From positions 123,939,373 to 124,003,372 of the forward strand of contig OY987299.1 of the NCBI GenBank assembly GCA_963920635.1: a stretch of DNA of 64,000 bases, read 5' to 3'. A model generated the notes under the pieces. It was not told the DNA's origin. It saw nothing but the letters and a program-made list of their open reading frames with translations, and ran no database searches. Position 1 is the stretch's first letter. Every line of letters begins with the position of its first letter. Shown piece by piece: positions 40,501 through 54,913 of this stretch. A program made the translations under genes and the position numbers. The DNA is from Pseudeuparius sepicola (lineage: Eukaryota > Arthropoda > Insecta > Coleoptera > Anthribidae).

Positions 40501-43500
40501 CCACGAAGAATCAGAATTTGCGAACCTCGTCTTCACCCCTTTCCACCCCCAAGACCGAAAAACGTAAAAAAATCGGGGAAACCGCCGTTTTCACTTGCAT
40601 GACTTTTCTTTTCACGGAAATTAGTTTAAGGCCACCTATTCTAACTATCCACAAAGAATCAGAATTTGCGAACCTCGTCTTCACTCCTTTCCACCCCCAA
40701 GACCGAAAAACTTAAAAAAATCGGGAAAACCGCCGTTTTCACTTGCATGACTTTTCTTTTCACGGAAATTAGTTTAAGGCCACCTATTCTAACTATCCAC
40801 AAAGAATCAGAATTTGCGAACCTCGTCTTCACCCCTTTCCACCCCAAGACCGAAAAACTTAAAAAAATCGGGAAAACCGCCGTTTTCACTTGCATGACTT
40901 TTCTTGTCACGGAAATTAGTTTAAGGCCACCTATTCTAACTATCCACAAAGAATCAGAATTTGCGAACCTCGTCTTCACCCCTTTCCACCCCCAAGACCG
41001 AAAACCCTAAAAAAATCGGGAAAACGGCCGTTTTCACTTGCATGACTTTTATTTTCACGGAAATTAGTTTAAGGCCACCTATTCTAACTATCCACAAAGA
41101 ATCAGAATTTGCGAACCTCGTCTTCACCCCTTTCCACCCCCAAGACCGAAAAACTTTAAAAAATCGGGAAAACCGCCGTTTTCACTTGCATGACTTTTCT
41201 TTTCAGGGAAATTAGTTTAAGGCCACCTATTCTAACTATCCACGAAGAATCAGAATTTGCGAACCTCGTCTTCACCCCTTTCCACCCCCAAGACCGAAAA
41301 ACGTAAAAAAATCGGGAAAACGGCCGTTTTCACTTGCATGACTTTTATTTTCACGGAAATTAGTTTAAGGCCACCTATTCTAACTATCCACAAATAATCA
41401 GAATTTGCGAACCTCGTCTTCACCCCTTTCCAACCCCAAGACCGAAAAACTTTAAAAAATCGGGAAAACCGCCGTTTTCACTTGCATGACTTTTCTTTTC
41501 ACGGAAATTAGTTTAAGGCCACCTATTCTAACTATCCACAAAGAATCAGAATTTGCGAACCTCGTCTTCACCCCTTTCCACCCCCAAGACCGAAAAACTT
41601 TAAAAAATCGGGAAAACCGCCGTTTTCACTTGCATGACTTTTCTTTTCAGGGAAATTAGTTTAAGGCCACCTATTCTAACTATCCACGAAGAATCAGAAT
41701 TTGCGAACCTCGTCTTCACATCTTTCCACCCCCAAGACCGAAAAACGTAAAAAAATCGGGGAAACCGCCGTTTTCACTTGCATGACTTTTCTTTTCACGG
41801 AAATTAGTTTAAGGCCACCTATTCTAACTATCCACGAAGAATCAGAATTTGCGAACCTCGTCTTCACCCCTTTCCACCCTCAAGACCGAAAAACTTTAAA
41901 AAATCGGGAAAACCGCCGTTTTCACTTGCATGACTTTTATTTTCACGGAAATTAGTTTAAGGCCACCTATTCTAACTATCCACAAAGAATCAGAATTTGC
42001 GAACCTCGTCTTCACCCCTTTCCACCCCCAAGACTGAAAAACTTTAAAAAATCGGGAAAACCGCCGTTTTCACTTGCATGACTTTTCTTTTCAGGGAAAT
42101 TAGTTTATGGCCATCTATTCTAACTATCCACGAAGAATCAGAATTTGCGAACCTCGTCTTCACCCCTTTCCACACCCAAGACCGAAAAACTTTAAAAAAT
42201 CGGGAAAACCGCCGTTTTCACTTGCATGACTTTTCTTTTCAGGGAAATTAGTTTAAGGCCACCTATTCTAACTATCCACGAAGAATCAGAATTTGCGAAC
42301 CTCGTCTTCACCCCTTTCCACCCCCAAGACCGAAAAACTTTAAAAAATCGGGAAAACCGCCGTTTTCACTTGCATGACTTTTCTTTTCAGGGAAATTAGT
42401 TTAAGGCCACCTATTCTAACTATCCACGAAGAATCAGAATTTGCGAACCTCGTCTTCACATCTTTCCACCCCCAAGACCGAAAAACGTAAAAAAATCGGG
42501 GAAACCGCCGTTTTCACTTGCATGACTTTTCTTTTCACGGAAATTAGTTTAAGGCCACCTATTCTAACTATCCACAAAGAATCAGAATTTGCGAACCTCG
42601 TCTTCACCCCTTTCCACACCCAAGACCGAAAAACTTAAAAAAATCGGGAAAACCGCCGTTTTCACTTGCATGACTTTTCTTTTCAGGGAAATTAGTTTAA
42701 GGCCACCTATTCTAACTATCCACGAAGAATCAGAATTTGCGAACCTCGTCTTCACCCCTTTCCACCCCCAAGACCGAAAAACTTTAAAAAATCGGGAAAA
42801 CCGCCGTTTTCACTTGCATGACTTTTCTTTTCAGGGAAATTAGTTTAAGGCCACCTATTCTAACTATCCACGAAGAATCAGAATTTGCGAACCTCGTCTT
42901 CACATCTTTCCACCCCCAAGACCGAAAAACGTAAAAAAATCGGGGAAACCGCCGTTTTCACTTGCATGACTTTTCTTTTCACGGAAATTAGTTTAAGGCC
43001 ACCTATTCTAACTATCCACGAAGAATCAGAATTTGCGAACCTCATCTTCACCCCTTTCCACCCCCAAGACCGAAAAACTTTAAAAAATCGGGAAAACCGC
43101 CGTTTTCACTTGCATGACTTTTATTTTCACGGAAATTAGTTTAAGGCCACCTATTCTAACTATCCACAAAGAATCAGAATTTGCGAACCTCGTCTTCACC
43201 CCTTTCCACCCCCAAGACCGAAAAACTTTAAAAAATCGGGAAAACCGCCGTTTTCACTTGCATGACTTTTATTTTCACGGAAATTAGTTTAAGGCCACCT
43301 ATTCTAACTATCCACAAAGAATCAGAATTTGCGAACCTCGTCTTCACCCCTTTCCACCCCCAAGACCGAAAAACTTTAAAAAATCGGGAAAACCGCCGTT
43401 TTCACTTGCATGACTTTTCTTTTCAGGGAAATTAGTTTAAGGCCACCTATTCTAACTATCCACGAAGAATCAGAATTTGCGAACCTCGTCTTCACCCCTT

Positions 43501-45740
43501 TCCACCCCCAAGACCGAAAAACTTTAAAAAATCGGGAAAACCGCCGTTTTCACTTGCATGACTTTTCTTTTCAGGGAAATTAGTTTAAGGCCACCTATTC
43601 TAACTATCCACGAAGAATCAGAATTTGCGAACCTCGTCTTCACATCTTTCCACCCCCAAGACCGAAAAACGTAAAAAAATCGGGGAAACCGCCGTTTTCA
43701 CTTGCATGACTTTTCTTTTCACGGAAATTAGTTTAAGGCCACCTATTCTAACTATCCACGAAGAATCAGAATTTGCGAACCTCGTCTTCACCCCTTTCCA
43801 CCCTCAAGACCGAAAAACGTAAAAAAATCGGGGAAACCGCCGTTTTCACTTGCATGACTTTTCTTTTCACGGAAATTAGTTTAAGGCCACCTATTCTAAC
43901 TATCCACAAATAATCAGAATTTGCGAACCTCGTCTTCACCCCTTTCCACCCCAAGACCGAAAAACGTAAAAAAATCGGGGAAACCGCCGTTTTCACTTGC
44001 ATGACTTTTCTTTTCACGGAAATTAGTTTAAGGCCACCTATTCTAACTATCCACGAAGAATCAGAATTTGCGAACCTCGTCTTCACCCCTTTCCACCCCC
44101 AAGACCGAAAAACGTAAAAAAATCGGGGAAACCGCCGTTTTCACTTGCATGACTTTTCTTTTCACGGAAATTAGTTTAAGGCCACCTATTCTAACTATCC
44201 ACAAAGAATCAGAATTTGCGAACCTCGTCTTCACCCCTTTCCACTCCCAAGACCGAAAAACTTAAAAAAATCGGGAAAACGGCCGTTTTCACTTGCATGA
44301 CTTTTATTTTCACGGAAATTAGTTTAAGGCCACCTATTCTAACTATCCACAAAGAATCAGAATTTGCGAACCTCGTCTTCACCCCTTTCCACCCCCAAGA
44401 CCGAAAAACTTTAAAAAATCGGGAAAACCGCCGTTTTCACTTGCATGACTTTTCTTTTCACGGAAATTAGTTTAAGGCCACCTATTCTAACTATCCACAA
44501 AGAATCAGAATTTGCGAACCTCGTCTTCACCCCTTTCCACCCCCAAGACCGAAAAACTTAAAAAAATCGGGAAAACCGCCGTTTTCACTTGCATGACTTT
44601 TCTTTTCACGGAAATTAGTTTAAGGCCACCTATTCTAACTATCCACAAAGAATCAGAATTTGCGAACCTCGTCTTCACCCCTTTCCACCCCCAAGACCGA
44701 AAAACCTAAAAAAATCGGGAAAACGGCCGTTTTCACTTGCATGACTTTTATTTTCACGGAAATTAGTTTAAGGCCACCTATTCTAACTATCCACAAAGAA
44801 TCAAAATTTGCGAACCTCGTCTTCACCCCTTTCCACCCCCAAGACCGAAAAACTTTAAAAAATCGGGAAAACCGCCGTTTTCACTTGCATGACTTTTCTT
44901 TTCAGGGAAATTAGTTTAAGGCCACCTATTCTAACTATCCACGAAGAATCAGAATTTGCGAACCTCGTCTTCACCCCTTTCCACCCCCAAGACCGAAAAA
45001 CGTAAAAAAATCGGGAAAACGGCCGTTTTCACTTGCATGACTTTTATTTTCACGGAAATTAGTTTAAGGCCACCTATTCTAACTATCCACAAATAATCAG
45101 AATTTGCGAACCTCGTCTTCACCCCTTTCCACCCCCAAGACCGAAAAACGTAAAAAAATCGGGGAAACCGCCCTTTTCACTTGCATGACTTTTCTTTTCA
45201 CGGAAATTAGTTTAAGGCCACCTATTCTAACTATCCACGAAGAATCAGAATTTGCGAACCTCGTCTTCACCCCTTTCCACCCTCAAGACCGAAAAACGTA
45301 AAAAAATCGGGGAAACCGCCGTTTTCACTTGCATGACTTTTCTTTTCACGGAAATTAGTTTAAGGCCACCTATTCTAACTATCCACAAATAATCAGAACT
45401 TGCGAACTTCGTCTTCACCCCTTTCAACCCCCAAGACCGAAAAACGTAAAAAAATCGGGGAAACCGCCGTTTTCACTTGCATGACTTTTCTTTTCACGGA
45501 AATTAGTTTAAGGCCACCTATTCTAACTATCCACAAAGAATCAGAATTTGCGAACCTCGTCTTCACCCCTTTCCACCCCCAAGACCGAAAAACTTAAAAA
45601 AATCGGGAAAACCGCCGTTTTCACTTGCATGACTTTTCTTTTCACGGAAATTAGTTTAAGGCCACCTATTCTAACTATCCACAAAGAATCAGAATTTGCG
45701 AACCTCGTCTTCACCCCTTTCCACCCCCAAGACCGAAAAA
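31395..45740 (+). repeat. Recent 7,101-bp tandem duplication (48 monomers)
   Basis: About 31,395-38,637 recurs at 38,496-45,738, offset 7,101 bp, which is 48 monomers with three one-base deletions. All noticed copy-specific changes are shared by the two: AATCAGGG (33,029 with 40,130), CACTCC (33,584 with 40,685), the C4 deletion in a type D monomer (33,741 with 40,842), AATCAAAATT (37,703 with 44,804) and AACTTGCGAACTTCG (about 38,298 with 45,399). I noticed no difference between copies, but I did not compare every base. Confidence 0.92.
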
Positions 45741-48700
45741 CCTAAAAAAATCGGGAAAACGGCCGTTTTCACTTGCATGACTTTTATTTTCACGGAAATT
45801 AGTTTAAGGCCACCTATTCTAACTATCCACAAAGAATCAGAATTTGCGAACCTCGTCTTCACCCCTTTCCACCCCCAAGACCGAAAAACTTTAAAAAATC
45901 GGGAAAACCGCCGTTTTCACTTGCATGACTTTTCTTTTCACGGAAATTAGTTTAAGGCCACCTATTCTAACTATCCACAAAGAATCAGAATTTGCGAACC
46001 TCGTCTTCACCCCTTTCCACCCCCAAGACCGAAAAACCTAAAAAAATCGGGAAAACGGCCGTTTTCACTTGCATGACTTTTATTTTCACGGAAATTAGTT
46101 TAAGGCCACCTATTCTAACTATCCACAAAGAATCAGAATTTGCGAACCTCGTATTCACCCCTTTCCACCCCCAAGACCGAAAAACTTTAAAAAATCGGGA
46201 AAACCGCCGTTTTCACTTGCATGACTTTTCTTTTCACGGAAATTAGTTTAAGGCCACCTATTCTAACTATCCACAAAGAATCAGAATTTGCGAACCTCGT
46301 CTTCACCCCTTTCCACCCCCAAGACCGAAAAACCTAAAAAAATCGGGAAAACGGCCGTTTTCACTTGCATGACTTTTATTTTCACGGAAATTAGTTTAAG
46401 GCCACCTATTCTAACTATCCACAAAGAATCAGAATTTGCGATCCTCGTCTTCACCCCTTTCCACCCCCAAGACCGAAAAACTTTAAAAAATCGGGAAAAC
46501 CGCCGTTTTCACTTGCATGACTTTTCTTTTCACGGAAATTAGTTTAAGGCCACCTATTCTAACTATCCACAAAGAATCAGAATTTGCGAACCTCGTCTTC
46601 ACCCCTTTCCACCCCCAAGACCGAAAAACGTAAAAAAATCGGGAAAACGGCCGTTTTCACTTGCATGACTTTTATTTTCACGGAAATTAGTTTAAGGCCA
46701 CCTATTCTAACTATCCACGAAGAATCAGAATTTGCGAACCTCGTCTTCACCCCTTTCCACCCCCAAGACCGAAAAACGTAAAAAAATCGGGGAAACCGCC
46801 GTTTTCACTTGCATGACTTTTCTTTTCACGGAAATTAGTTTAAGGCCACCTATTCTAACTATCCACGAAGAATCAGAATTTGCGAACCTCGTCTTCACCC
46901 CTTTCCACCCTCAAGACCGAAAAACGTAAAAAAATCGGGGAAACCGCCGTTTTCACTTGCATGACTTTTCTTTTCACGGAAATTAGTTTAAGGCCACCTA
47001 TTTTAACTATCCACAAATAATCAGAATTTGCGAACCTCGTCTTCACCCCTTTCCACCCCCAAGACCGAAAAATTTTAAAAAATCGGGAAAACCGCCGTTT
47101 TCACTTGCATGACTTTTCTTTTCAGGGAAATTAGTTTAAGGCCACCTATTCTAACTATCCACGAAGAATCAGAATTTGCGAACCTCGTCTTCACCCCTTT
47201 CCACCCCCAAGACCGAAAAACGTAAAAAAATCGGGGAAACCGCCGTTTTCACTTGCATGACTTTTCTTTTCACGGAAATTAGTTTAAGGCCACCTATTCT
47301 AACTATCCACAAATAATCAGAATTTGCGAACCTCGTCTTCACATCTTTCCACCCCCAAGACCGAAAAACGTAAAAAAATCGGGGAAACCGCCGTTTTCAC
47401 TTGCATGACTTTTCTTTTCACGGAAATTAGTTTAAGGCCACCTATTCTAACTATCCACGAAGAATCAGAATTTGCGAACCTCATCTTCACCCCTTTCCAC
47501 CCCCAAGACCGAAAAACTTTAAAAAATCGGGAAAACCGCCGTTTTCACTTGCATGACTTTTATTTTCACGGAAATTAGTTTAAGGCCACCTATTCTAACT
47601 ATCCACAAAGAATCAGAATTTGCGAACCTCGTCTTCACCCCTTTCCACTCCCAAGACCGAAAAACCTAAAAAAATCGGGAAAACGGCCGTTTTCACTTGC
47701 ATGACTTTTATTTTCACGGAAATTAGTTTAAGGCCACCTATTCTAACTATCCACAAAGAATCAGAATTTGCGAACCTCGTCTTCACCCCTTTCCACCCCC
47801 AAGACCGAAAAACCTAAAAAAATCGGGAAAACGGCCGTTTTTACTTGCATGACTTTTATTTTCACGGAAATTAGTTTAAGGCCACCTATTCTAACTATCC
47901 ACAAAGAATCAGAATTTGCGAACCTCGTCTTCACCCCTTTCCACCCCCAAGACCGAAAAATTTTAAAAAATCGGGAAAACCGCCGTTTTCACTTGCATGA
48001 CTTTTCTTTTCAGGGAAATTAGTTTAAGGCCACCTATTCTAACTATCCACGAAGAATCAGAATTTGCGAACCTCGTCTTCACCCCTTTCCACCCCCAAGA
48101 CCGAAAAACGTAAAAAAATCGGGGAAACCGCCGTTTTCACTTGCATGACTTTTCTTTTCACGGAAATTAGTTTAAGGCCACCTATTCTAACTATCCACGA
48201 AGAATCAGAATTTGCGAACCTCGTCTTCACCCCTTTCCACCCTCAAGACCGAAAAACGTAAAAAAATCGGGGAAACCGCCGTTTTCACTTGCATGACTTT
48301 TCTTTTCACGGAAATTAGTTTAAGGCCACCTATTCTAACTATCCACAAATAATCAGAATTTGCGAACCTCGTCTTCACCCCTTTCCACCCCCAAGACCGA
48401 AAAACGTAAAAAAATCGGGGAAACCGCCGTTTTCACTTGCATGACTTTTCTTTTCACGGAAATTAGTTTAAGGCCACCTATTCTAACTATCCACAAATAA
48501 TCAGAATTTGCGAACCTCGTCTTCACCCCTTTCCACCCCAAGACCGAAAAACGTAAAAAAATCGGGGAAACCGCCGTTTTCACTTGCATGACTTTTCTTT
48601 TCACGGAAATTAGTTTAAGGCCACCTATTCTAACTATCCACGAAGAATCAGAATTTGCGAACCTCGTCTTCACCCCTTTCCACCCCCAAGACCGAAAAAC

Positions 48701-48996
48701 GTAAAAAAATCGGGGAAACCGCCGTTTTCACTTGCATGACTTTTCTTTTCACGGAAATTAGTTTAAGGCCACCTATTCTAACTATCCACAAAGAATCAGA
48801 ATTTGCGAACCTCGTCTTCACCCCTTTCCACTCCCAAGACCGAAAAACCTAAAAAAATCGGGAAAACGGCCGTTTTCACTTGCATGACTTTTATTTTCAC
48901 GGAAATTAGTTTAAGGCTACCTATTCTAACTATCCACAAAGAATCAGAATTTGCGAACCTCGTCTTCACCCCTTTCCACCCCCAAGACCGAAAAAC
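44751..48996 (+). repeat. Triplicated block, copy 1 (offset 4,735 to copy 2)
   Basis: This block recurs at 49,486-53,731 (offset 4,735 bp, 32 monomers less one base). Shared markers are AATCAAAATT (44,804 with 49,539), CTCGTATTC (about 46,153 with 50,888), GCGATCC (46,441 with 51,176), CTATTTTAAC (about 47,000 with 51,735), GTTTTTACTT (47,842 with 52,577) and GGCTACC (48,917 with 53,652). This copy lacks CCATCCCC and ATCGAGAAA, found in copies 2 and 3. Its first kilobase also belongs to the 7.1-kb duplication. Confidence 0.9.
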
Positions 48997-49485
48997 CTAA
49001 AAAAATCGGGAAAACGGCCGTTTTCACTTGCATGACTTTTATTTTCACGGAAATTAGTTTAAGGCCACCTATTCTAACTATCCACAAAGAATCAGAATTT
49101 GCGAACCTCGTCTTCACCCCTTTCCACCCCCAAGACCGAAAAATTTTAAAAAATCGGGAAAACCGCCGTTTTCACTTGCATGACTTTTCTTTTCAGGGAA
49201 ATTAGTTTAAGGCCACCTATTCTAACTATCCACGAAGAATCAGAATTTGCGAACCTCGTCTTCACCCCTTTCCACCCCCAAGAACGAAAAACGTAAAAAA
49301 ATCGGGGAAACCGCCGTTTTCACTTGCATGACTTTTCTTTTCACGGAAATTAGTTTAAGGCCACCTATTCTAACTATCCACGAAGAATCAGAATTTGCGA
49401 ACCTCGTCTTCACCCCTTTCCACCCTCAAGACCGAAAAACGTAAAAAAATCGGGGAAACCGCCGTTTTCACTTGCATGACTTTTC

Positions 49486-52400
49486 TTTTCACGGAAATTA
49501 GTTTAAGGCCACCTATTCTAACTATCCACAAAGAATCAAAATTTGCGAACCTCGTCTTCACCCCTTTCCACCCCCAAGACCGAAAAACTTTAAAAAATCG
49601 GGAAAACCGCCGTTTTCACTTGCATGACTTTTCTTTTCAGGGAAATTAGTTTAAGGCCACCTATTCTAACTATCCACGAAGAATCAGAATTTGCGAACCT
49701 CGTCTTCACCCCTTTCCACCCCCAAGACCGAAAAACGTAAAAAAATCGGGAAAACGGCCGTTTTCACTTGCATGACTTTTATTTTCACGGAAATTAGTTT
49801 AAGGCCACCTATTCTAACTATCCACAAATAATCAGAATTTGCGAACCTCGTCTTCACCCCTTTCCACCCCCAAGACCGAAAAACGTAAAAAAATCGGGGA
49901 AACCGCCCTTTTCACTTGCATGACTTTTCTTTTCACGGAAATTAGTTTAAGGCCACCTATTCTAACTATCCACGAAGAATCAGAATTTGCGAACCTCGTC
50001 TTCACCCCTTTCCACCCTCAAGACCGAAAAACGTAAAAAAATCGGGGAAACCGCCGTTTTCACTTGCATGACTTTTCTTTTCACGGAAATTAGTTTAAGG
50101 CCACCTATTCTAACTATCCACAAATAATCAGAATTTGCGAACTTCGTCTTCACCCCTTTCAACCCCCAAGACCGAAAAACGTAAAAAAATCGGGGAAACC
50201 GCCGTTTTCACTTGCATGACTTTTCTTTTCACGGAAATTAGTTTAAGGCCACCTATTCTAACTATCCACAAAGAATCAGAATTTGCGAACCTCGTCTTCA
50301 CCCCTTTCCACCCCCAAGACCGAAAAACTTAAAAAAATCGGGAAAACCGCCGTTTTCACTTGCATGACTTTTCTTTTCACGGAAATTAGTTTAAGGCCAC
50401 CTATTCTAACTATCCACAAAGAATCAGAATTTGCGAACCTCGTCTTCACCCCTTTCCACCCCCAAGACCGAAAAACCTAAAAAAATCGGGAAAACGGCCG
50501 TTTTCACTTGCATGACTTTTATTTTCACGGAAATTAGTTTAAGGCCACCTATTCTAACTATCCACAAAGAATCAGAATTTGCGAACCTCGTCTTCACCCC
50601 TTTCCACCCCCAAGACCGAAAAACTTTAAAAAATCGGGAAAACCGCCGTTTTCACTTGCATGACTTTTCTTTTCACGGAAATTAGTTTAAGGCCACCTAT
50701 TCTAACTATCCACAAAGAATCAGAATTTGCGAACCTCGTCTTCACCCCTTTCCATCCCCAAGACCGAAAAACCTAAAAAAATCGGGAAAACGGCCGTTTT
50801 CACTTGCATGACTTTTATTTTCACGGAAATTAGTTTAAGGCCACCTATTCTAACTATCCACAAAGAATCAGAATTTGCGAACCTCGTATTCACCCCTTTC
50901 CACCCCCAAGACCGAAAAACTTTAAAAAATCGGGAAAACCGCCGTTTTCACTTGCATGACTTTTCTTTTCACGGAAATTAGTTTAAGGCCACCTATTCTA
51001 ACTATCCACAAAGAATCAGAATTTGCGAACCTCGTCTTCACCCCTTTCCACCCCCAAGACCGAAAAACCTAAAAAAATCGGGAAAACGGCCGTTTTCACT
51101 TGCATGACTTTTATTTTCACGGAAATTAGTTTAAGGCCACCTATTCTAACTATCCACAAAGAATCAGAATTTGCGATCCTCGTCTTCACCCCTTTCCACC
51201 CCCAAGACCGAAAAACTTTAAAAAATCGGGAAAACCGCCGTTTTCACTTGCATGACTTTTCTTTTCACGGAAATTAGTTTAAGGCCACCTATTCTAACTA
51301 TCCACAAAGAATCAGAATTTGCGAACCTCGTCTTCACCCCTTTCCACCCCCAAGACCGAAAAACGTAAAAAAATCGGGAAAACGGCCGTTTTCACTTGCA
51401 TGACTTTTATTTTCACGGAAATTAGTTTAAGGCCACCTATTCTAACTATCCACGAAGAATCAGAATTTGCGAACCTCGTCTTCACCCCTTTCCACCCCCA
51501 AGACCGAAAAACGTAAAAAAATCGGGGAAACCGCCGTTTTCACTTGCATGACTTTTCTTTTCACGGAAATTAGTTTAAGGCCACCTATTCTAACTATCCA
51601 CGAAGAATCAGAATTTGCGAACCTCGTCTTCACCCCTTTCCACCCTCAAGACCGAAAAACGTAAAAAAATCGGGGAAACCGCCGTTTTCACTTGCATGAC
51701 TTTTCTTTTCACGGAAATTAGTTTAAGGCCACCTATTTTAACTATCCACAAATAATCAGAATTTGCGAACCTCGTCTTCACCCCTTTCCACCCCCAAGAC
51801 CGAAAAATTTTAAAAAATCGGGAAAACCGCCGTTTTCACTTGCATGACTTTTCTTTTCAGGGAAATTAGTTTAAGGCCACCTATTCTAACTATCCACGAA
51901 GAATCAGAATTTGCGAACCTCGTCTTCACCCCTTTCCACCCCCAAGACCGAAAAACGTAAAAAAATCGGGGAAACCGCCGTTTTCACTTGCATGACTTTT
52001 CTTTTCACGGAAATTAGTTTAAGGCCACCTATTCTAACTATCCACAAATAATCAGAATTTGCGAACCTCGTCTTCACATCTTTCCACCCCCAAGACCGAA
52101 AAACGTAAAAAAATCGGGGAAACCGCCGTTTTCACTTGCATGACTTTTCTTTTCACGGAAATTAGTTTAAGGCCACCTATTCTAACTATCCACGAAGAAT
52201 CAGAATTTGCGAACCTCATCTTCACCCCTTTCCACCCCCAAGACCGAAAAACTTTAAAAAATCGAGAAAACCGCCGTTTTCACTTGCATGACTTTTATTT
52301 TCACGGAAATTAGTTTAAGGCCACCTATTCTAACTATCCACAAAGAATCAGAATTTGCGAACCTCGTCTTCACCCCTTTCCACTCCCAAGACCGAAAAAC

Positions 52401-53731
52401 CTAAAAAAATCGGGAAAACGGCCGTTTTCACTTGCATGACTTTTATTTTCACGGAAATTAGTTTAAGGCCACCTATTCTAACTATCCACAAAGAATCAGA
52501 ATTTGCGAACCTCGTCTTCACCCCTTTCCACCCCCAAGACCGAAAAACCTAAAAAAATCGGGAAAACGGCCGTTTTTACTTGCATGACTTTTATTTTCAC
52601 GGAAATTAGTTTAAGGCCACCTATTCTAACTATCCACAAAGAATCAGAATTTGCGAACCTCGTCTTCACCCCTTTCCACCCCCAAGACCGAAAAATTTTA
52701 AAAAATCGGGAAAACCGCCGTTTTCACTTGCATGACTTTTCTTTTCAGGGAAATTAGTTTAAGGCCACCTATTCTAACTATCCACGAAGAATCAGAATTT
52801 GCGAACCTCGTCTTCACCCCTTTCCACCCCCAAGACCGAAAAACGTAAAAAAATCGGGGAAACCGCCGTTTTCACTTGCATGACTTTTCTTTTCACGGAA
52901 ATTAGTTTAAGGCCACCTATTCTAACTATCCACGAAGAATCAGAATTTGCGAACCTCGTCTTCACCCCTTTCCACCCTCAAGACCGAAAAACGTAAAAAA
53001 ATCGGGGAAACCGCCGTTTTCACTTGCATGACTTTTCTTTTCACGGAAATTAGTTTAAGGCCACCTATTCTAACTATCCACAAATAATCAGAATTTGCGA
53101 ACCTCGTCTTCACCCCTTTCCACCCCCAAGACCGAAAAACGTAAAAAAATCGGGGAAACCGCCGTTTTCACTTGCATGACTTTTCTTTTCACGGAAATTA
53201 GTTTAAGGCCACCTATTCTAACTATCCACAAATAATCAGAATTTGCGAACCTCGTCTTCACCCCTTTCCACCCCAAGACCGAAAAACGTAAAAAAATCGG
53301 GGAAACCGCCGTTTTCACTTGCATGACTTTTCTTTTCACGGAAATTAGTTTAAGGCCACCTATTCTAACTATCCACGAAGAATCAGAATTTGCGAACCTC
53401 GTCTTCACCCCTTTCCACCCCCAAGACCGAAAAACGTAAAAAAATCGGGGAAACCGCCGTTTTCACTTGCATGACTTTTCTTTTCACGGAAATTAGTTTA
53501 AGGCCACCTATTCTAACTATCCACAAAGAATCAGAATTTGCGAACCTCGTCTTCACCCCTTTCCACTCCCAAGACCGAAAAACCTAAAAAAATCGGGAAA
53601 ACGGCCGTTTTCACTTGCATGACTTTTATTTTCACGGAAATTAGTTTAAGGCTACCTATTCTAACTATCCACAAAGAATCAGAATTTGCGAACCTCGTCT
53701 TCACCCCTTTCCACCCCCAAGACCGAAAAAC
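49486..53731 (+). repeat. Triplicated block, copy 2
   Basis: This copy pairs with 44,751-48,996 at 4,735 bp and with copy 3 at 5,918 bp. It shares CCATCCCC (about 50,755 with 56,673) and ATCGAGAAA (about 52,265 with 58,183) with copy 3 only, so copies 2 and 3 have the more recent common ancestor. At about 50,134 it has AATTTGCGAACTTCG, where 45,399 has AACTTGCGAACTTCG. Confidence 0.88.
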
Positions 53732-54913
53732 TTAAAAAAATCGGGAAAACCGCCGTTTTCACTTGCATGACTTTTCTTGTCACGGAAATTAGTTTAAGGC
53801 CACCTATTCTAACTATCCACAAAGAATCAGAATTTGCGAACCTCGTCTTCACCCCTTTCCACCCCCAAGACCGAAAAACGTAAAAAAATCGGGGAAACCG
53901 CCGTTTTCACTTGCATGACTTTTCTTTTCAGGGAAATTAGTTTAAGGCCACCTATTCTAACTATCCACGAAGAATCAGAATTTGCGAACCTCGTCTTCAC
54001 CCCTTTCCACCCCCAAGACCGAAAAACGTAAAAAAATCGGGGAAACCGCCGTTTTCACTTGCATGACTTTTCTTTTCACGGAAATTAGTTTAAGGCCACC
54101 TATTCTAACTATCCACGAAGAATCAGAATTTGCGAACCTCGTCTTCACCCCTTTCCACCCTCAAGACCGAAAAACGTAAAAAAATCGGGGAAACCGCCGT
54201 TTTCACTTGCATGACTTTTCTTTTCACGGAAATTAGTTTAAGGCCACCTATTCTAACTATCCACAAATAATCAGAATTTGCGAACCTCGTCTTCACCCCT
54301 TTCCACCCCCAAGACCGAAAAACGTAAAAAAATCGGGGAAACCGCCGTTTTCACTTGCATGACTTTTCTTTTCACGGAAATTAGTTTAAGGCCACCTATT
54401 CTAACTATCCACAAATAATCAGAATTTGCGAACCTCGTCTTCACCCCTTTCCACCCCAAGACCGAAAAACGTAAAAAAATCGGGGAAACCGCCGTTTTCA
54501 CTTGCATGACTTTTCTTTTCACGGAAATTAGTTTAAGGCCACCTATTCTAACTATCCACGAAGAATCAGAATTTGCGAACCTCGTCTTCACCCCTTTCCA
54601 CCCCCAAGACCGAAAAACGTAAAAAAATCGGGGAAACCGCCGTTTTCACTTGCATGACTTTTCTTTTCACGGAAATTAGTTTAAGGCCACCTATTCTAAC
54701 TATCCACAAAGAATCAGAATTTGCGAACCTCGTCTTCACCCCTTTCCACTCCCAAGACCGAAAAACCTAAAAAAATCGGGAAAACGGCCGTTTTCACTTG
54801 CATGACTTTTATTTTCACGGAAATTAGTTTAAGGCTACCTATTCTAACTATCCACAAAGAATCAGAATTTGCGAACCTCGTCTTCACCCCTTTCCACCCC
54901 CAAGACCGAAAAA
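52712..54913 (+). repeat. 1,183-bp internal duplication
   Basis: About 52,712-53,730 recurs at 53,895-54,913, offset 1,183 bp (8 monomers less one base). The C4 monomer at 53,271 and 54,454, the CCACTCCCAAG change, and the GGCTACC change at 53,652 and 54,835 appear in both. A short stretch of other monomers (type D with CTTGTCACGG at about 53,778, then a hybrid type B/C monomer) lies between the copies. The event accounts for the 1,183-bp difference between the 5,918 and 4,735 offsets. Confidence 0.85.
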
